From the NCBI GenBank assembly GCA_016207475.1, contig JACQPM010000120.1, positions 1 through 9,718 on the forward strand: 9,718 nt of DNA, in the 5' to 3' direction. Below, in pieces: positions 1 to 5,912 of this stretch. This DNA comes from Methanobacteriota archaeon (GTDB lineage Archaea; Hydrothermarchaeota; Hydrothermarchaeia; Hydrothermarchaeales; JACQPM01). Position 1 is the stretch's first letter, and each line of letters begins with the position of its first letter. Position numbers and translations under genes: made by a program. The notes under the pieces were generated by a model. That model ran no database searches and was not told the DNA's origin. It was given only the letters and a program-made list of their open reading frames with translations.

Positions 1-1
1 A

Positions 2-718
2 TCCCCAAGTCCCATAATAGTAATTTTTTTATCTGCGAATGAAGATTTGTTAAATTTTTCTAATAAATGTGGATTTGAAACGTCTATTGTTACTAACGGG
101 GTGTTTCTTTCTGATACTTGGTTAAAGGAGAATATAGGCAATCTTGATATAATTGCAATCTCCTTAGATTCTGGCAATGAGACAATTCAAAAGTCATTAA
201 ATCGAGGCAATGGAGATCATATTGATCAAACCAGAAGCGCATTTAAACGTATAAGATATTGGGCTAATGAATTAAATCATGAAATTTATATAAAAATAAA
301 TCTTGTTGTTAGTGCATTAAATAAATTTGATACTCCCTCATCAATATTGCTAGAATTAAAACCAAATAGAGTAAAGTTGCTTCAGTTCTGTAGAATGAAG
401 GGCGAAAATGATGAATTTGCAGATAAACTTTTTATATCAAAAAAAGAATTTCAAAATTATGTTGATAACATTTGTCCTATTCTAGAAAAATCAGGGATAA
501 AGGTTGTGTCAGAAAATGAAGAAATTTTATGGTCTTCTTATCTTGTTTTAGATCCCCAAGGCCGTTTTTGTGATAAAAGGAAAGGAACAAATAAATTTGG
601 ACCTTCTTTGGTAAGTGTTTCTCCATTAAAAGCTCTACAAGCTATTTACTCTCCTTCAGATATAACGAATTTGCGTAGAGAAATGAAAGATAGAGATGGG
701 TTGTACCCTGTTAAATAA
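2..718 (+). CDS. Viperin-like radical SAM protein (antiviral ddhNTP synthase family), C-terminal part
   Basis: Viperins are radical SAM enzymes that convert CTP, GTP or UTP to chain-terminating 3'-deoxy-3',4'-didehydro nucleotides; prokaryotic members are antiviral. The reading frame is open to the left edge, so the gene is partial; the nearest start-like codon inside is TTG at 47. Numbering from there, several blocks match my memory of animal viperin in the right order: SIVTNG (13-18), LDIIAISLDSGNE (33-45; viperin has LDILAISCDSFDE), the N-R-G-x-G turn (52-56), IKINLV (82-87; viperin FKINSV), KPNRVKLLQF (105-114; viperin NPVRWKVFQC), SSYLVLDPQGRF (163-174; viperin DSYLILDEYMRF) and the RKG after it. 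The CxxxCxxC iron-sulphur motif would lie left of the window and cannot be checked. The gene is AT-rich, unlike its neighbours, which suggests transfer. Another radical SAM subfamily is possible but the ordered matches favour viperin. Confidence 0.8.
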   Translation, partial: SPSPIIVIFLSANEDLLNFSNKCGFETSIVTNGVFLSDTWLKENIGNLDIIAISLDSGNETIQKSLNRGNGDHIDQTRSAFKRIRYWANELNHEIYIKINLVVSALNKFDTPSSILLELKPNRVKLLQFCRMKGENDEFADKLFISKKEFQNYVDNICPILEKSGIKVVSENEEILWSSYLVLDPQGRFCDKRKGTNKFGPSLVSVSPLKALQAIYSPSDITNLRREMKDRDGLYPVK

Positions 719-727
719 ATTAATTCA

Positions 728-743
728 ATATTTTTGTATTTTC
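728..743 (+). terminator. Possible T-rich terminator after the viperin-like gene
   Basis: Ten bases after the stop codon, the plus strand has two T-runs (five T at 732-736 and four T at 740-743) in an AT-rich stretch. Oligo-T tracts are enough to end transcription in many archaea. I see no convincing hairpin in front of them, so this is a weak call. Confidence 0.3.
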
Positions 744-830
744 CCCGACTTCACTCCGCCGATTTGATATGTCTACAATCAGGAGAAGTGGAGTTATCAG
801 TCCAATGCCCTCGGGTTCACTCCCAGCAAC

Positions 831-1079
831 CTAAAGATCACTACCGTTTGCCAAAGGGGTAACTACATATCGATATTTTCTGATGTAATCCACAAAGGTG
901 TGGGTCACGGCCATGGCCACGATGAGGGCGACGAGGGCGTAGATGGGGAGGATTCCCAGGAGGAAGGGCAGAGAAGCGACCATGAGGGCCACGAGGGTGT
1001 TCACGTGGAGGCCCGGGGTGAGGCCCGTTACCGTGCCCAGGAGGATCCCCAGCAGGGCTGCCAGGAGGACAGCGAGCAT
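831..1079 (-). pseudogene. Truncated COG1784/TctA-like membrane permease, N-terminal fragment
   Basis: This 82-residue frame begins like archaeal COG1784 (TctA-related, DUF112) membrane proteins. Residues 10-30 form a Gly-rich helix with the GLTPGLHVNTLVAL block, followed by a second long helix and the AMAVTHTFVDYI block at 55-66. In the family, as I recall it, the ITHTFxDFI block continues into PSIFLGAP and some 300 more residues. Here the match stops after residue 66 (base 882), and 16 unrelated residues follow before a TAG. The start is well supported: ATG at 1079 has a strong Shine-Dalgarno sequence and a TATA box upstream. The gene was therefore probably functional and then broken by the AT-rich segment on its left. 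The remainder may lie beyond the left edge. It is unlikely to work as a transporter in this form. Confidence 0.65.
867..876. repeat. Perfect 10-bp palindrome beside the island junction
   Basis: The sequence ATATCGATAT is its own reverse complement and sits six bases from the point where permease homology stops. It is flanked by a short inverted pair, TACAT at 864-868 and ATGTA at 883-887, which overlaps it on the left. It might be part of a recombination or integration site, but in AT-rich DNA such a palindrome can arise by chance. Confidence 0.3.
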
Positions 1080-1087
1080 GCCGCTAC

Positions 1088-1096
1088 ATCACCTTT
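1088..1096 (-). promoter_or_regulatory. Strong Shine-Dalgarno of the truncated permease
   Basis: On the minus strand AAAGGTGAT ends eight bases before the ATG at 1079. It fixes the start of the permease fragment and shows that the 5' end of this gene is intact although its 3' part is missing. Confidence 0.6.
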
Positions 1097-1118
1097 GCAC
1101 ATTTTTATCTTTATCGAA

Positions 1119-1126
1119 TATTATAA
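1119..1126 (-). promoter_or_regulatory. TATA box for the truncated permease
   Basis: Minus-strand TTATAATA lies in an AT-rich patch, about 43 bases before the ATG at 1079. Transcription would start near base 1097 and give a short leader holding the Shine-Dalgarno sequence at 1088-1096. The placement is inferred from the usual archaeal spacing of about 26 bases. Confidence 0.45.
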
Positions 1127-1132
1127 GAAAAA

Positions 1133-1140
1133 GTTATAAC
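1133..1140 (+). promoter_or_regulatory. TATA box of the 1162 gene
   Basis: GTTATAAC, preceded by a purine-rich run (AAGAAAAA) that resembles a BRE, is centred 25-26 bases before the GTG at 1162. That is the spacing for a leaderless transcript. A second TATA-like sequence, TTTATATA, at 1153-1160 would start transcription near 1183. It would suit a later in-frame GTG at 1195. Confidence 0.5.
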
Positions 1141-1161
1141 CCCGCCAGGCGATTTATATAA

Positions 1162-1707
1162 GTGGACCCGAGGCTGGAGGCCCTCAGGACCGGGGTGGAG
1201 GGGCTCATCGAGGCCCATGAGGGCCTGGTGGTGATGGGGGCGGAGTTCGCGGCCATAGACAGGGCCAGGGTAGAGGGGCTGAATGCCGAGTACCTGCGCT
1301 TCCTCTCGGAGCCCGGGTACAGTCCAGAGTTCGAGACCGCAAAGGAAGCTACAAGGCAGGGGCTCGCAGTCCTGGGCAGGCAGGGGGTGGCGGTGGCTGA
1401 GGAGGCGGCGAAGATCGAGGCGCTCAGGTCCCAGGTAGAGAGGCTCGAGGAGGGGGAGGTGAAGGTCGCTGCCAGGGATTTCCTGGCCCTCTTCCAGGAG
1501 CAGCACCTCTGCATTAGGAATATCGTGGAGACGCGCCGTAGGATGTTCGAGGTCCAGATCAAAAATCTGGAGAGGGGCCTCCAGGAGGGCGCGAGGTGGG
1601 AGGAGGTAGACTGGAGGCCGGTGGAGGGGGAGCAGGAGAAGGGGAAGGCGGCCCTGGAGGCGGCGGTGGAGGCCTACGGGAGGCTAACGGCGCTCCTCCG
1701 GGCATGA
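1162..1707 (+). CDS. Unrecognised helical, partly coiled-coil protein
   Basis: I do not recognise this 181-residue protein. It has no signal peptide or membrane helix and should be cytoplasmic. It is rich in Glu, Ala, Leu and Arg. Residues about 75-140 show long amphipathic helices with heptad-like Leu spacing (IEALRSQVERLEEGE, then RRRMFEVQIKNLERGL), so a coiled coil or helical bundle is likely; there is one Cys. The start is taken at GTG 1162 because a TATA box is centred about 26 bases upstream, as for a leaderless gene; GTG at 1195 is an alternative. It runs towards the minus-strand OB-fold gene and their ends overlap by 24 bases. Codon use matches the host, not the AT-rich island. No function can be given. 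Confidence 0.75.
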   Translation: MDPRLEALRTGVEGLIEAHEGLVVMGAEFAAIDRARVEGLNAEYLRFLSEPGYSPEFETAKEATRQGLAVLGRQGVAVAEEAAKIEALRSQVERLEEGEVKVAARDFLALFQEQHLCIRNIVETRRRMFEVQIKNLERGLQEGARWEEVDWRPVEGEQEKGKAALEAAVEAYGRLTALLRA

Positions 1708-2073
1708 TATATCGCCTGGCTCCTTCGGGACCACCTCCAGGCTGCCGCGGTACTCTTCCACCCTCCCGCGGACCTTCAATCTGTAGCCCCGCTGGAGGCA
1801 TCCCCCACCTTCCAGCTCCTTCGCAAGGCCCCGGAAGATGGGCACCATCATCTCCCCGGTACCGTCCTCCAGCCTGAGGAAGATGTGTCCCTCCGGGTGG
1901 TCGCTCCGATGGGTGATATTCCCCTCCACCACCACCCATCCCCCCACGGCATCATCCCCCACCTCCACGATCCGCACCAGGGTGGGCTGCACGTGGACCG
2001 AGGCCACGTAGATCAGGACCAGCCCCGTCAGGGAGGCGAGGAGGGCCAGGCCCAGGAGCAGCGGATCTCTCAG
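1684..2073 (-). CDS. Membrane-anchored OB-fold protein
   Basis: Last gene of the pilin operon. One hydrophobic helix (residues 5-24, LLLGLALLASLTGLVLIYVA) is followed by a beta-rich domain (about 33-120) with the pattern of a small OB-fold of the tRNA-anti/COG4085 type: WVVVEGNITHR, IFLRLEDGTGEMMVPIF, and YRLKVRGRVEEYRGSLEVV. The domain might bind nucleic acid or another ligand at the membrane face; which side is uncertain. The start is odd. No ATG, GTG or TTG is in frame before the helix, and I chose CTG at 2073, whose TG is shared with the TGA stop of the upstream gene. The first canonical start, GTG at 2007, would remove the helix and leave 107 residues. Translational coupling to the upstream gene is likely. 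Confidence 0.65.
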   Translation of the reverse strand: MRDPLLLGLALLASLTGLVLIYVASVHVQPTLVRIVEVGDDAVGGWVVVEGNITHRSDHPEGHIFLRLEDGTGEMMVPIFRGLAKELEGGGCLQRGYRLKVRGRVEEYRGSLEVVPKEPGDISCPEERR

Positions 2074-2759
2074 CCTACCACTTCCATAACGCCGACCACC
2101 CTCCCGCCCCGCAGGTTGAAGGATCCTCTCTCCACCGCCAGCCTCACCCTGTCCCCGACCCTGGCCCCGACCCTGTTCTCGAAGGTGTGGACCCCTGGCT
2201 TTACTCCGGAGCGGATGTCGAAGTTCGTCTTCACCCTGACCATGTTCCCGGCCTCCAGGACCCTGCCGAAGGTGTAGTCCCTGGAGTACCTCAGCCGGAA
2301 GTAGAGGAGGAAGAGGAGGACCAAGGCCAGGGAGACCAGGACCAGGTGGAGGTAGGGGAGGGAGAGGAGGAAGGGATTCCACCTGGCGGAGAGGAGCAGG
2401 ATGAGGGAGGCCCCCAGGTAGGAGGCGAAGAAGTCCCTGTAGGCCGGGTAATCCTCCCTGAAGGCCCTCCTTATGGGGCTGTGGACGAGGTAGGCCACGT
2501 AGAGCGCCAGGAGACCGGCGGGGGGGAGATACTTCCGCGGGGCCACGAGGCCGAAGATGAGAGGTATGGTGAGGAGGAAGAAGACGAGGGAGGCGGCCTC
2601 GGCCTTGAGGATGAGGTAGTCCTTATACTCTATCCCCCGCCCCTCCAGGAGGGGGTAGGGATCCAGACGCCGGAGGAGAGATAGGAATCTCTCCGAGATT
2701 CTCATGAGAACTTCTACGAGGTTGAGGGTCTCCTCACCCACGTCCTCCAGGAATCCCAT
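2070..2759 (-). CDS. Four-helix membrane protein with C-terminal beta domain, possibly DUF2101
   Basis: This 229-residue protein has an amphipathic N-terminus (1-50) and four hydrophobic segments at about 55-73, 77-95, 110-125 and 129-154. A soluble, Val/Gly/Arg-rich tail of about 70 residues follows, with the blocks TFGRVLEAGNMVRVKTNFDI and RVGARVGDRVRLAVERGSF. The layout and tail remind me of the archaeal DUF2101 membrane proteins, but this is from memory and unproven. It starts 33 bases after the last pilin-like gene on the same strand, and the OB-fold gene overlaps its stop codon, so it belongs to the pilin operon or a sub-operon. Its place suggests a part in filament assembly or the cell envelope. 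No catalytic motif is visible. Confidence 0.75.
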   Translation of the reverse strand: MGFLEDVGEETLNLVEVLMRISERFLSLLRRLDPYPLLEGRGIEYKDYLILKAEAASLVFFLLTIPLIFGLVAPRKYLPPAGLLALYVAYLVHSPIRRAFREDYPAYRDFFASYLGASLILLLSARWNPFLLSLPYLHLVLVSLALVLLFLLYFRLRYSRDYTFGRVLEAGNMVRVKTNFDIRSGVKPGVHTFENRVGARVGDRVRLAVERGSFNLRGGRVVGVMEVVG

Positions 2760-2780
2760 AGGTTAGTGAAGGGTGCCATG

Positions 2781-2791
2781 CCTATTTTAAG
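2781..2791 (-). promoter_or_regulatory. Possible internal TATA box before the four-helix membrane protein
   Basis: Minus-strand CTTAAAATAGG is centred about 27 bases before the ATG at 2759, in the widest gap (33 bases) inside the operon. It could give the last two genes a separate leaderless transcript. The match to a TATA box is moderate. Confidence 0.3.
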
Positions 2792-2792
2792 C

Positions 2793-3248
2793 TTAGGGGA
2801 CCCAGGTTGGGTCGTTGACGTGGAAGATGTAGTAGCTCCCCGTCGTCTGAGCGAGGCTGACCGTCGTCCCTGGCCACTGCCCGCTGAAGGCGTAGGCTAT
2901 ATACCTCCGCGCCTGGGTGCTGACGGTGCCTGTGATGCTGGCGGTATTCAGGTAGCTGGACCCCTTCAGATAGATCTCTATATAGACGTCGTCCTTCCCG
3001 GTGGCGTTCTTGGCCACGGAGTACGCTATCCTGTCGAGTTTCAGGACCCCCAGGGGATTCTCCTGGACGCCGGACCCCGCATACCCGAGGCCCCTCATCC
3101 CCATGGCAAAGGTGGCCCCGTTTCTCGCGGCGGCTATCCCGTTATTCAGCTCATTCTGCTTCAGGATGTAGGGTATGGCCGTGATGACGATGAGCAACAC
3201 CAGGCCCACCATCAGGACGAACTCAATGCCTACCTGCCCCCGTTCCAT
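2793..3248 (-). CDS. Class III signal peptide (pilin-like) protein, 151 residues
   Basis: The N-terminus MERG|QVGIEF followed by a hydrophobic stretch (about 9-26) is the archaeal class III prepilin signal. Cleavage is expected between Gly4 and Gln5, with the conserved Glu at +5 of the mature protein, and the hydrophobic helix forms the filament core. The C-terminal head (about 30-151) is beta-rich and Tyr/Thr/Ser-rich, with a single N-x-S/T sequon (NAT). The ATG at 3248 overlaps the TGA of the gene before it (TGATG), which supports this start over longer in-frame starts. It is the fourth of four consecutive larger pilin-like genes after the peptidase. It may be a minor pilin or a secreted adhesin subunit. 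Confidence 0.85.
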   Translation of the reverse strand: MERGQVGIEFVLMVGLVLLIVITAIPYILKQNELNNGIAAARNGATFAMGMRGLGYAGSGVQENPLGVLKLDRIAYSVAKNATGKDDVYIEIYLKGSSYLNTASITGTVSTQARRYIAYAFSGQWPGTTVSLAQTTGSYYIFHVNDPTWVP

Positions 3249-3736
3249 CAGAGCACCCCTATATTCCCGGAGTTGGCGTATATCACCACGTGGGTCCCGT
3301 TGTTCCTCACCGTCGTCTCGTTGTAGTAAGGCGGCAGAGGGCTGGCCACAGAGACGTTGGCAGGGATTATGGGTACTGTGGTGTTCCATATCCCGCCCCC
3401 TGTCTTGGACATATTCTTGGAGATGACTATCGTCCTGCCGCTCGTGTTTATCCTTATGGGGAGGGCTATGCCCGTGCCCTCTATCCTGCTCGCATCCCCC
3501 AGCCTGGTGTAGTTCATCACCGTCGGATCGAGGTAGATGGCGAAGCCCTTACCGTTGGTGTAGACGTTGTTTATAGCCTCTGCAAGGAACTCGCCCACCA
3601 TCCTGGCCTCCCCTGCCTCCCCCACCTCCCTGGCCAGGTAGAACCTCTCCCAGGCCAAGTTCGTGAAGGAGATTAGGAGGATGACGGCCACCCCCACAAT
3701 CAGTATGGCCTCAATGGATACCTGCCCCTTCTCCAT
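3248..3736 (-). CDS. Class III signal peptide (pilin-like) protein with seven N-glycosylation sequons
   Basis: The 162-residue protein begins MEKG|QVSIEA and continues into a hydrophobic helix (about 8-24), a typical class III prepilin signal with predicted cleavage before Gln5. The mature head carries seven N-x-S/T sequons (NYT, NTS, NMS, NTT, NVS, NET, NGT), the densest set in the window, all in the C-terminal two thirds. This suggests a heavily N-glycosylated outer domain. It starts one base after the TGA of the preceding pilin gene, and its own stop overlaps the next ATG. The neighbouring prepilin peptidase should process it, and the divergent STT3-like/PMT-like genes could supply or attach its glycan; that link is inferred. 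Confidence 0.87.
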   Translation of the reverse strand: MEKGQVSIEAILIVGVAVILLISFTNLAWERFYLAREVGEAGEARMVGEFLAEAINNVYTNGKGFAIYLDPTVMNYTRLGDASRIEGTGIALPIRINTSGRTIVISKNMSKTGGGIWNTTVPIIPANVSVASPLPPYYNETTVRNNGTHVVIYANSGNIGVL

Positions 3737-3737
3737 C

Positions 3738-4256
3738 TCACAACCTCGTGAAGTTTATATTCCTCCAACCCACCAGGACCCTGTAGCTCCTCCCAGATCC
3801 CTCCGTTACGTTCCCGAGGGTGGTGCCGCTGTATATCTTCCACCCCTTCCCCGGGAGACCCCTGGTAAAGTTGTAGGACTCGCTCCTCTTTAAGGTACCG
3901 TCGGAGTGGTAGCGGGTTATATCCACCCTCGTGGTGAGGCTGTCGCCGTCGGTCCCCAGGGTGGTGGTCACGTTTATGAGAGGTTTCCCGCCTACAGTTC
4001 CCTGGGAGCGATAGCCGGGAACATAGACCGTGAGATTCCTCCGCCCCCCAGGGCCTATGCCCTCGGCCGCAGTTCCCAGCTCCTCCGTGACGTACCTGGC
4101 GTCGGCTACCAGAGAGACGTCCACGGCATCGTCCGTCGTCCAGAAGGCCAGCGGTACCGAGGTGCCTATCAGGATGAGGACAAAGAGTCCTACAAGGATG
4201 ATGAACTCTATGGTTATCTGCCCTCTCTCGCCCCTGTCCCGAGCTTCCATCTTCAT
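3738..4256 (-). CDS. Class III signal peptide (pilin-like) protein, 172 residues
   Basis: The signal GERG|QITIEF at residues 9-18 is followed by a strongly hydrophobic helix (about 16-34), giving predicted cleavage before Gln13. The leader is longer than in the neighbouring genes because of the extra start MKMEARDR; an in-frame ATG two codons later would also serve. The ATG at 4256 overlaps the stop of the gene before it as ATGA. The head domain (about 40-172) is beta-rich and contains five sequons (NLT, NVT, NFT, NVT, NFT). No Cys is present. It sits between two other pilin-like genes and was probably produced by duplication and divergence; the heads are no longer obviously alike. Confidence 0.86.
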   Translation of the reverse strand: MKMEARDRGERGQITIEFIILVGLFVLILIGTSVPLAFWTTDDAVDVSLVADARYVTEELGTAAEGIGPGGRRNLTVYVPGYRSQGTVGGKPLINVTTTLGTDGDSLTTRVDITRYHSDGTLKRSESYNFTRGLPGKGWKIYSGTTLGNVTEGSGRSYRVLVGWRNINFTRL

Positions 4257-4810
4257 ACGAGCTTTATGGTCACCTCACCCTGGGCGCAGACCGGGAAGAC
4301 GATCCTGGGGGTACTGTTGGTCACGTTGTTCTCAACCCTGAGGTTGAAGATCCCTTTCCCGTTCCCATCGAAGGTACAGGTCCTCTCCTCGCCGGCCGGG
4401 CCGTTTCCGATCCCTGGCATGTCCAGGACCACCAGGGCCCCCCACCCGTCGTGGATCCTGTAAAGCTGGCTGGGCACCTTCTCCTCGGAGTCCCAGACCC
4501 CGATCTCGTAGCTGAGGACCGGCCTCTTGGAGGCAGGATTGGTACCGTCGTTGGGCGGGTTCGTATTGACCTCCCAGCTCCGCAGGCTGGACGTGATGGT
4601 GATGGACTGGGCCGCACCTGGGCCGAGGGAGTTGACGGTCTCTATGGTGCTGACGATCCTGTTGAGATTCTCCCTGGCCTCCAGGACCGCATCCAGGTCA
4701 GTGCTCGCCCTGGCGCTCTTGAGCGCCGTCGTCATGGACACTCCTACGAGGATGAGGACGAAGAAACCGAAGATTATTATGAACTCTATGGTGGCCTGCC
4801 CTCTCTCCAT
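4253..4810 (-). CDS. Class III signal peptide (pilin-like) protein with two cysteines
   Basis: The 185-residue protein starts MERG|QATIEF and has a hydrophobic helix (about 8-27), so cleavage before Gln5 by the adjacent prepilin peptidase is expected. A charged amphipathic helix follows (about 30-62), then a beta-rich head. Two Cys residues in the last third (in ERTCTFDG and VFPVCAQG) could form a disulphide outside the cell; the three other large pilin-like proteins here show none. Sequons are limited to the adjacent pair NVT/NST. The start at 4810 follows four bases after the peptidase stop and has an AGGGGGT Shine-Dalgarno-like run just upstream. Longer in-frame starts inside the peptidase gene would destroy the signal and were not used. 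Confidence 0.86.
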   Translation of the reverse strand: MERGQATIEFIIIFGFFVLILVGVSMTTALKSARASTDLDAVLEARENLNRIVSTIETVNSLGPGAAQSITITSSLRSWEVNTNPPNDGTNPASKRPVLSYEIGVWDSEEKVPSQLYRIHDGWGALVVLDMPGIGNGPAGEERTCTFDGNGKGIFNLRVENNVTNSTPRIVFPVCAQGEVTIKLV

Positions 4811-4814
4811 CCAT

Positions 4815-5912
4815 CTACCCCCTGAGGAGAGCTGCCATATCCCCCAGGACCAGGGATAGGATGAACCCTGGCAGGACGGCCGTGGCGAAGGGGATACCGA
4901 TCTTGACCTCGATCTTCTCCACCTTCCCCTCGCCAGCATAGGATCGCAGGGCCGCGATCTCCGCTGCGCTCAAGCCGGCGGCCGTGGAACGGGCTATGTA
5001 ATCCCTGGATGCGCCGCTCTTCCCCCTCGCCATCGCGTCTCTCACCCTCTCGACTAGCCCCCTATCATCTACTATTAATCTCCCCCCCTCCACATATATA
5101 TCTCCTGCCGGTATCATCCCCACCTCTAGGTCTCTGACCATCACCTCATCCCGGAGGCCTTTCTGGACGGCCTTCCAGGACCTCCAGAGGGTCTTGAGGG
5201 CCAGGAAGGAGAGGAAGAGGAAGAGGGAGTATCGGGCCATGGAGGCGAGGCCCTCAATCCCGCGGACGGAGAGAAAAGCCGCCAGGGGTAGGAGGGAGAG
5301 GAGGAGGCGCCGATCCTCGCCGAGCTTCACCAGGGAGAGGGGCACCAGGAGGACCAGCCCATAGGGGCCTGCCAGGAGGTAGAGGGCCAAGAGCCCCAGG
5401 CCCAGGAGCGTGCTTTTCAACCCGGTGGATATATCCCCAGCACGGGGTAAGAGGTCCCTTAGGCATCCCCTGCGCCATCCCCTGGCCAGGGCATAGATGA
5501 CGAGGACTGGAAAGCAGACGATGAAGACGGCCAAGACGGTGTTCAGGAGGACCGTGAGGGGGAAGGGATAGGGGGCCAGGGCGGGTACAAAGTGGCCCTC
5601 CAAGAAGGCCGGGTATCTGGGCACCAGTGCGGCGATGAAGAGGAAGAGCTTCAGGTCCCCGGCGGACCAACCCCCGGCGAGGAGGAAGGCGTACCCCAGG
5701 AAGAAAATCGCCGTCAGACCCTTGGCCAGTTCCAGGAGGAGGCGCCACTCTCCGGTATAAACGGCCCAGAGGCCGTTCCCTAGAATCCCCAGGCCTATGA
5801 GGGGGAGGGTGAGCCTGTTGGGCACCCTCCTCTCCTTCAAGTCTGTAACGAACGCTATCGCAGCGCCCCCCAGGGCCAAGGATACGAGAACGGGCTCCGG
5901 GGATGCGATCAT
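4815..5912 (-). CDS. eppA: EppA-type class III prepilin peptidase (A24 family aspartic protease)
   Basis: This 365-residue polytopic membrane protease should remove the leader from class III prepilins at the cytoplasmic face of the membrane. Two catalytic aspartates are visible: Asp24 in FVTDLKERRVPN, and Asp86 in GGWSAGDLKLF, a variant of the family GxGD motif in which the first Gly is replaced (SAGD). About eight hydrophobic segments span residues 5-240. A soluble domain of about 85 residues with the DLEVGMIPAGDIY block resembles the archaeal A24 C-terminal domain (PF06847, from memory), and a last helix closes the protein at about 345-361. Size and domain order fit EppA, not the shorter FlaK/PibD. 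It lies second in the operon, overlapping the 60-residue pilin by four bases and followed by four substrates. Confidence 0.85.
   Translation of the reverse strand: MIASPEPVLVSLALGGAAIAFVTDLKERRVPNRLTLPLIGLGILGNGLWAVYTGEWRLLLELAKGLTAIFFLGYAFLLAGGWSAGDLKLFLFIAALVPRYPAFLEGHFVPALAPYPFPLTVLLNTVLAVFIVCFPVLVIYALARGWRRGCLRDLLPRAGDISTGLKSTLLGLGLLALYLLAGPYGLVLLVPLSLVKLGEDRRLLLSLLPLAAFLSVRGIEGLASMARYSLFLFLSFLALKTLWRSWKAVQKGLRDEVMVRDLEVGMIPAGDIYVEGGRLIVDDRGLVERVRDAMARGKSGASRDYIARSTAAGLSAAEIAALRSYAGEGKVEKIEVKIGIPFATAVLPGFILSLVLGDMAALLRG

Larger units (their letters stand above)
719..881. other. Border zone of the AT-rich island, no gene seen
   Basis: This stretch joins the AT-rich viperin-like segment to the GC-rich chromosome. 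It holds no convincing gene, only T-runs just after the viperin-like stop and a 10-base palindrome at 867-876. On the minus strand the recognisable part of the permease gene ends at about base 882, so the join is most likely near 881/882. I see no tRNA gene, transposon end or direct repeat that would name the mechanism of insertion; the other end of the island lies outside the window. Confidence 0.5.

Noticed and set aside
813..824. GGGTTCACTCCC resembles a tRNA T-arm and could mark a tRNA-derived attachment site
   Set aside because: Position 58 is C instead of A, and no acceptor, D-arm or anticodon stem can be built around it.
1559..1939. Pro-rich minus-strand frame at the end of the coiled-coil gene
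   Set aside because: A shadow of Glu/Gly-rich coding sequence on the other strand; no conserved features.
2187..2684. Long plus-strand frame rich in Glu/Gly
   Set aside because: It is antisense to the four-helix membrane protein; its composition comes from the reverse complement of Leu/Ser-rich codons and it has no start signals.
2766..3326. 186-residue plus-strand frame opposite a pilin-like gene
   Set aside because: The minus strand has the QxxxE signal and operon-type overlaps; the plus frame has no recognisable domain or start signal.
4811..4939. N-terminal extension of the two-cysteine pilin to an ATG at 4939
   Set aside because: It would run inside the peptidase gene and bury the class III signal after 43 unrelated Arg/Ser-rich residues.
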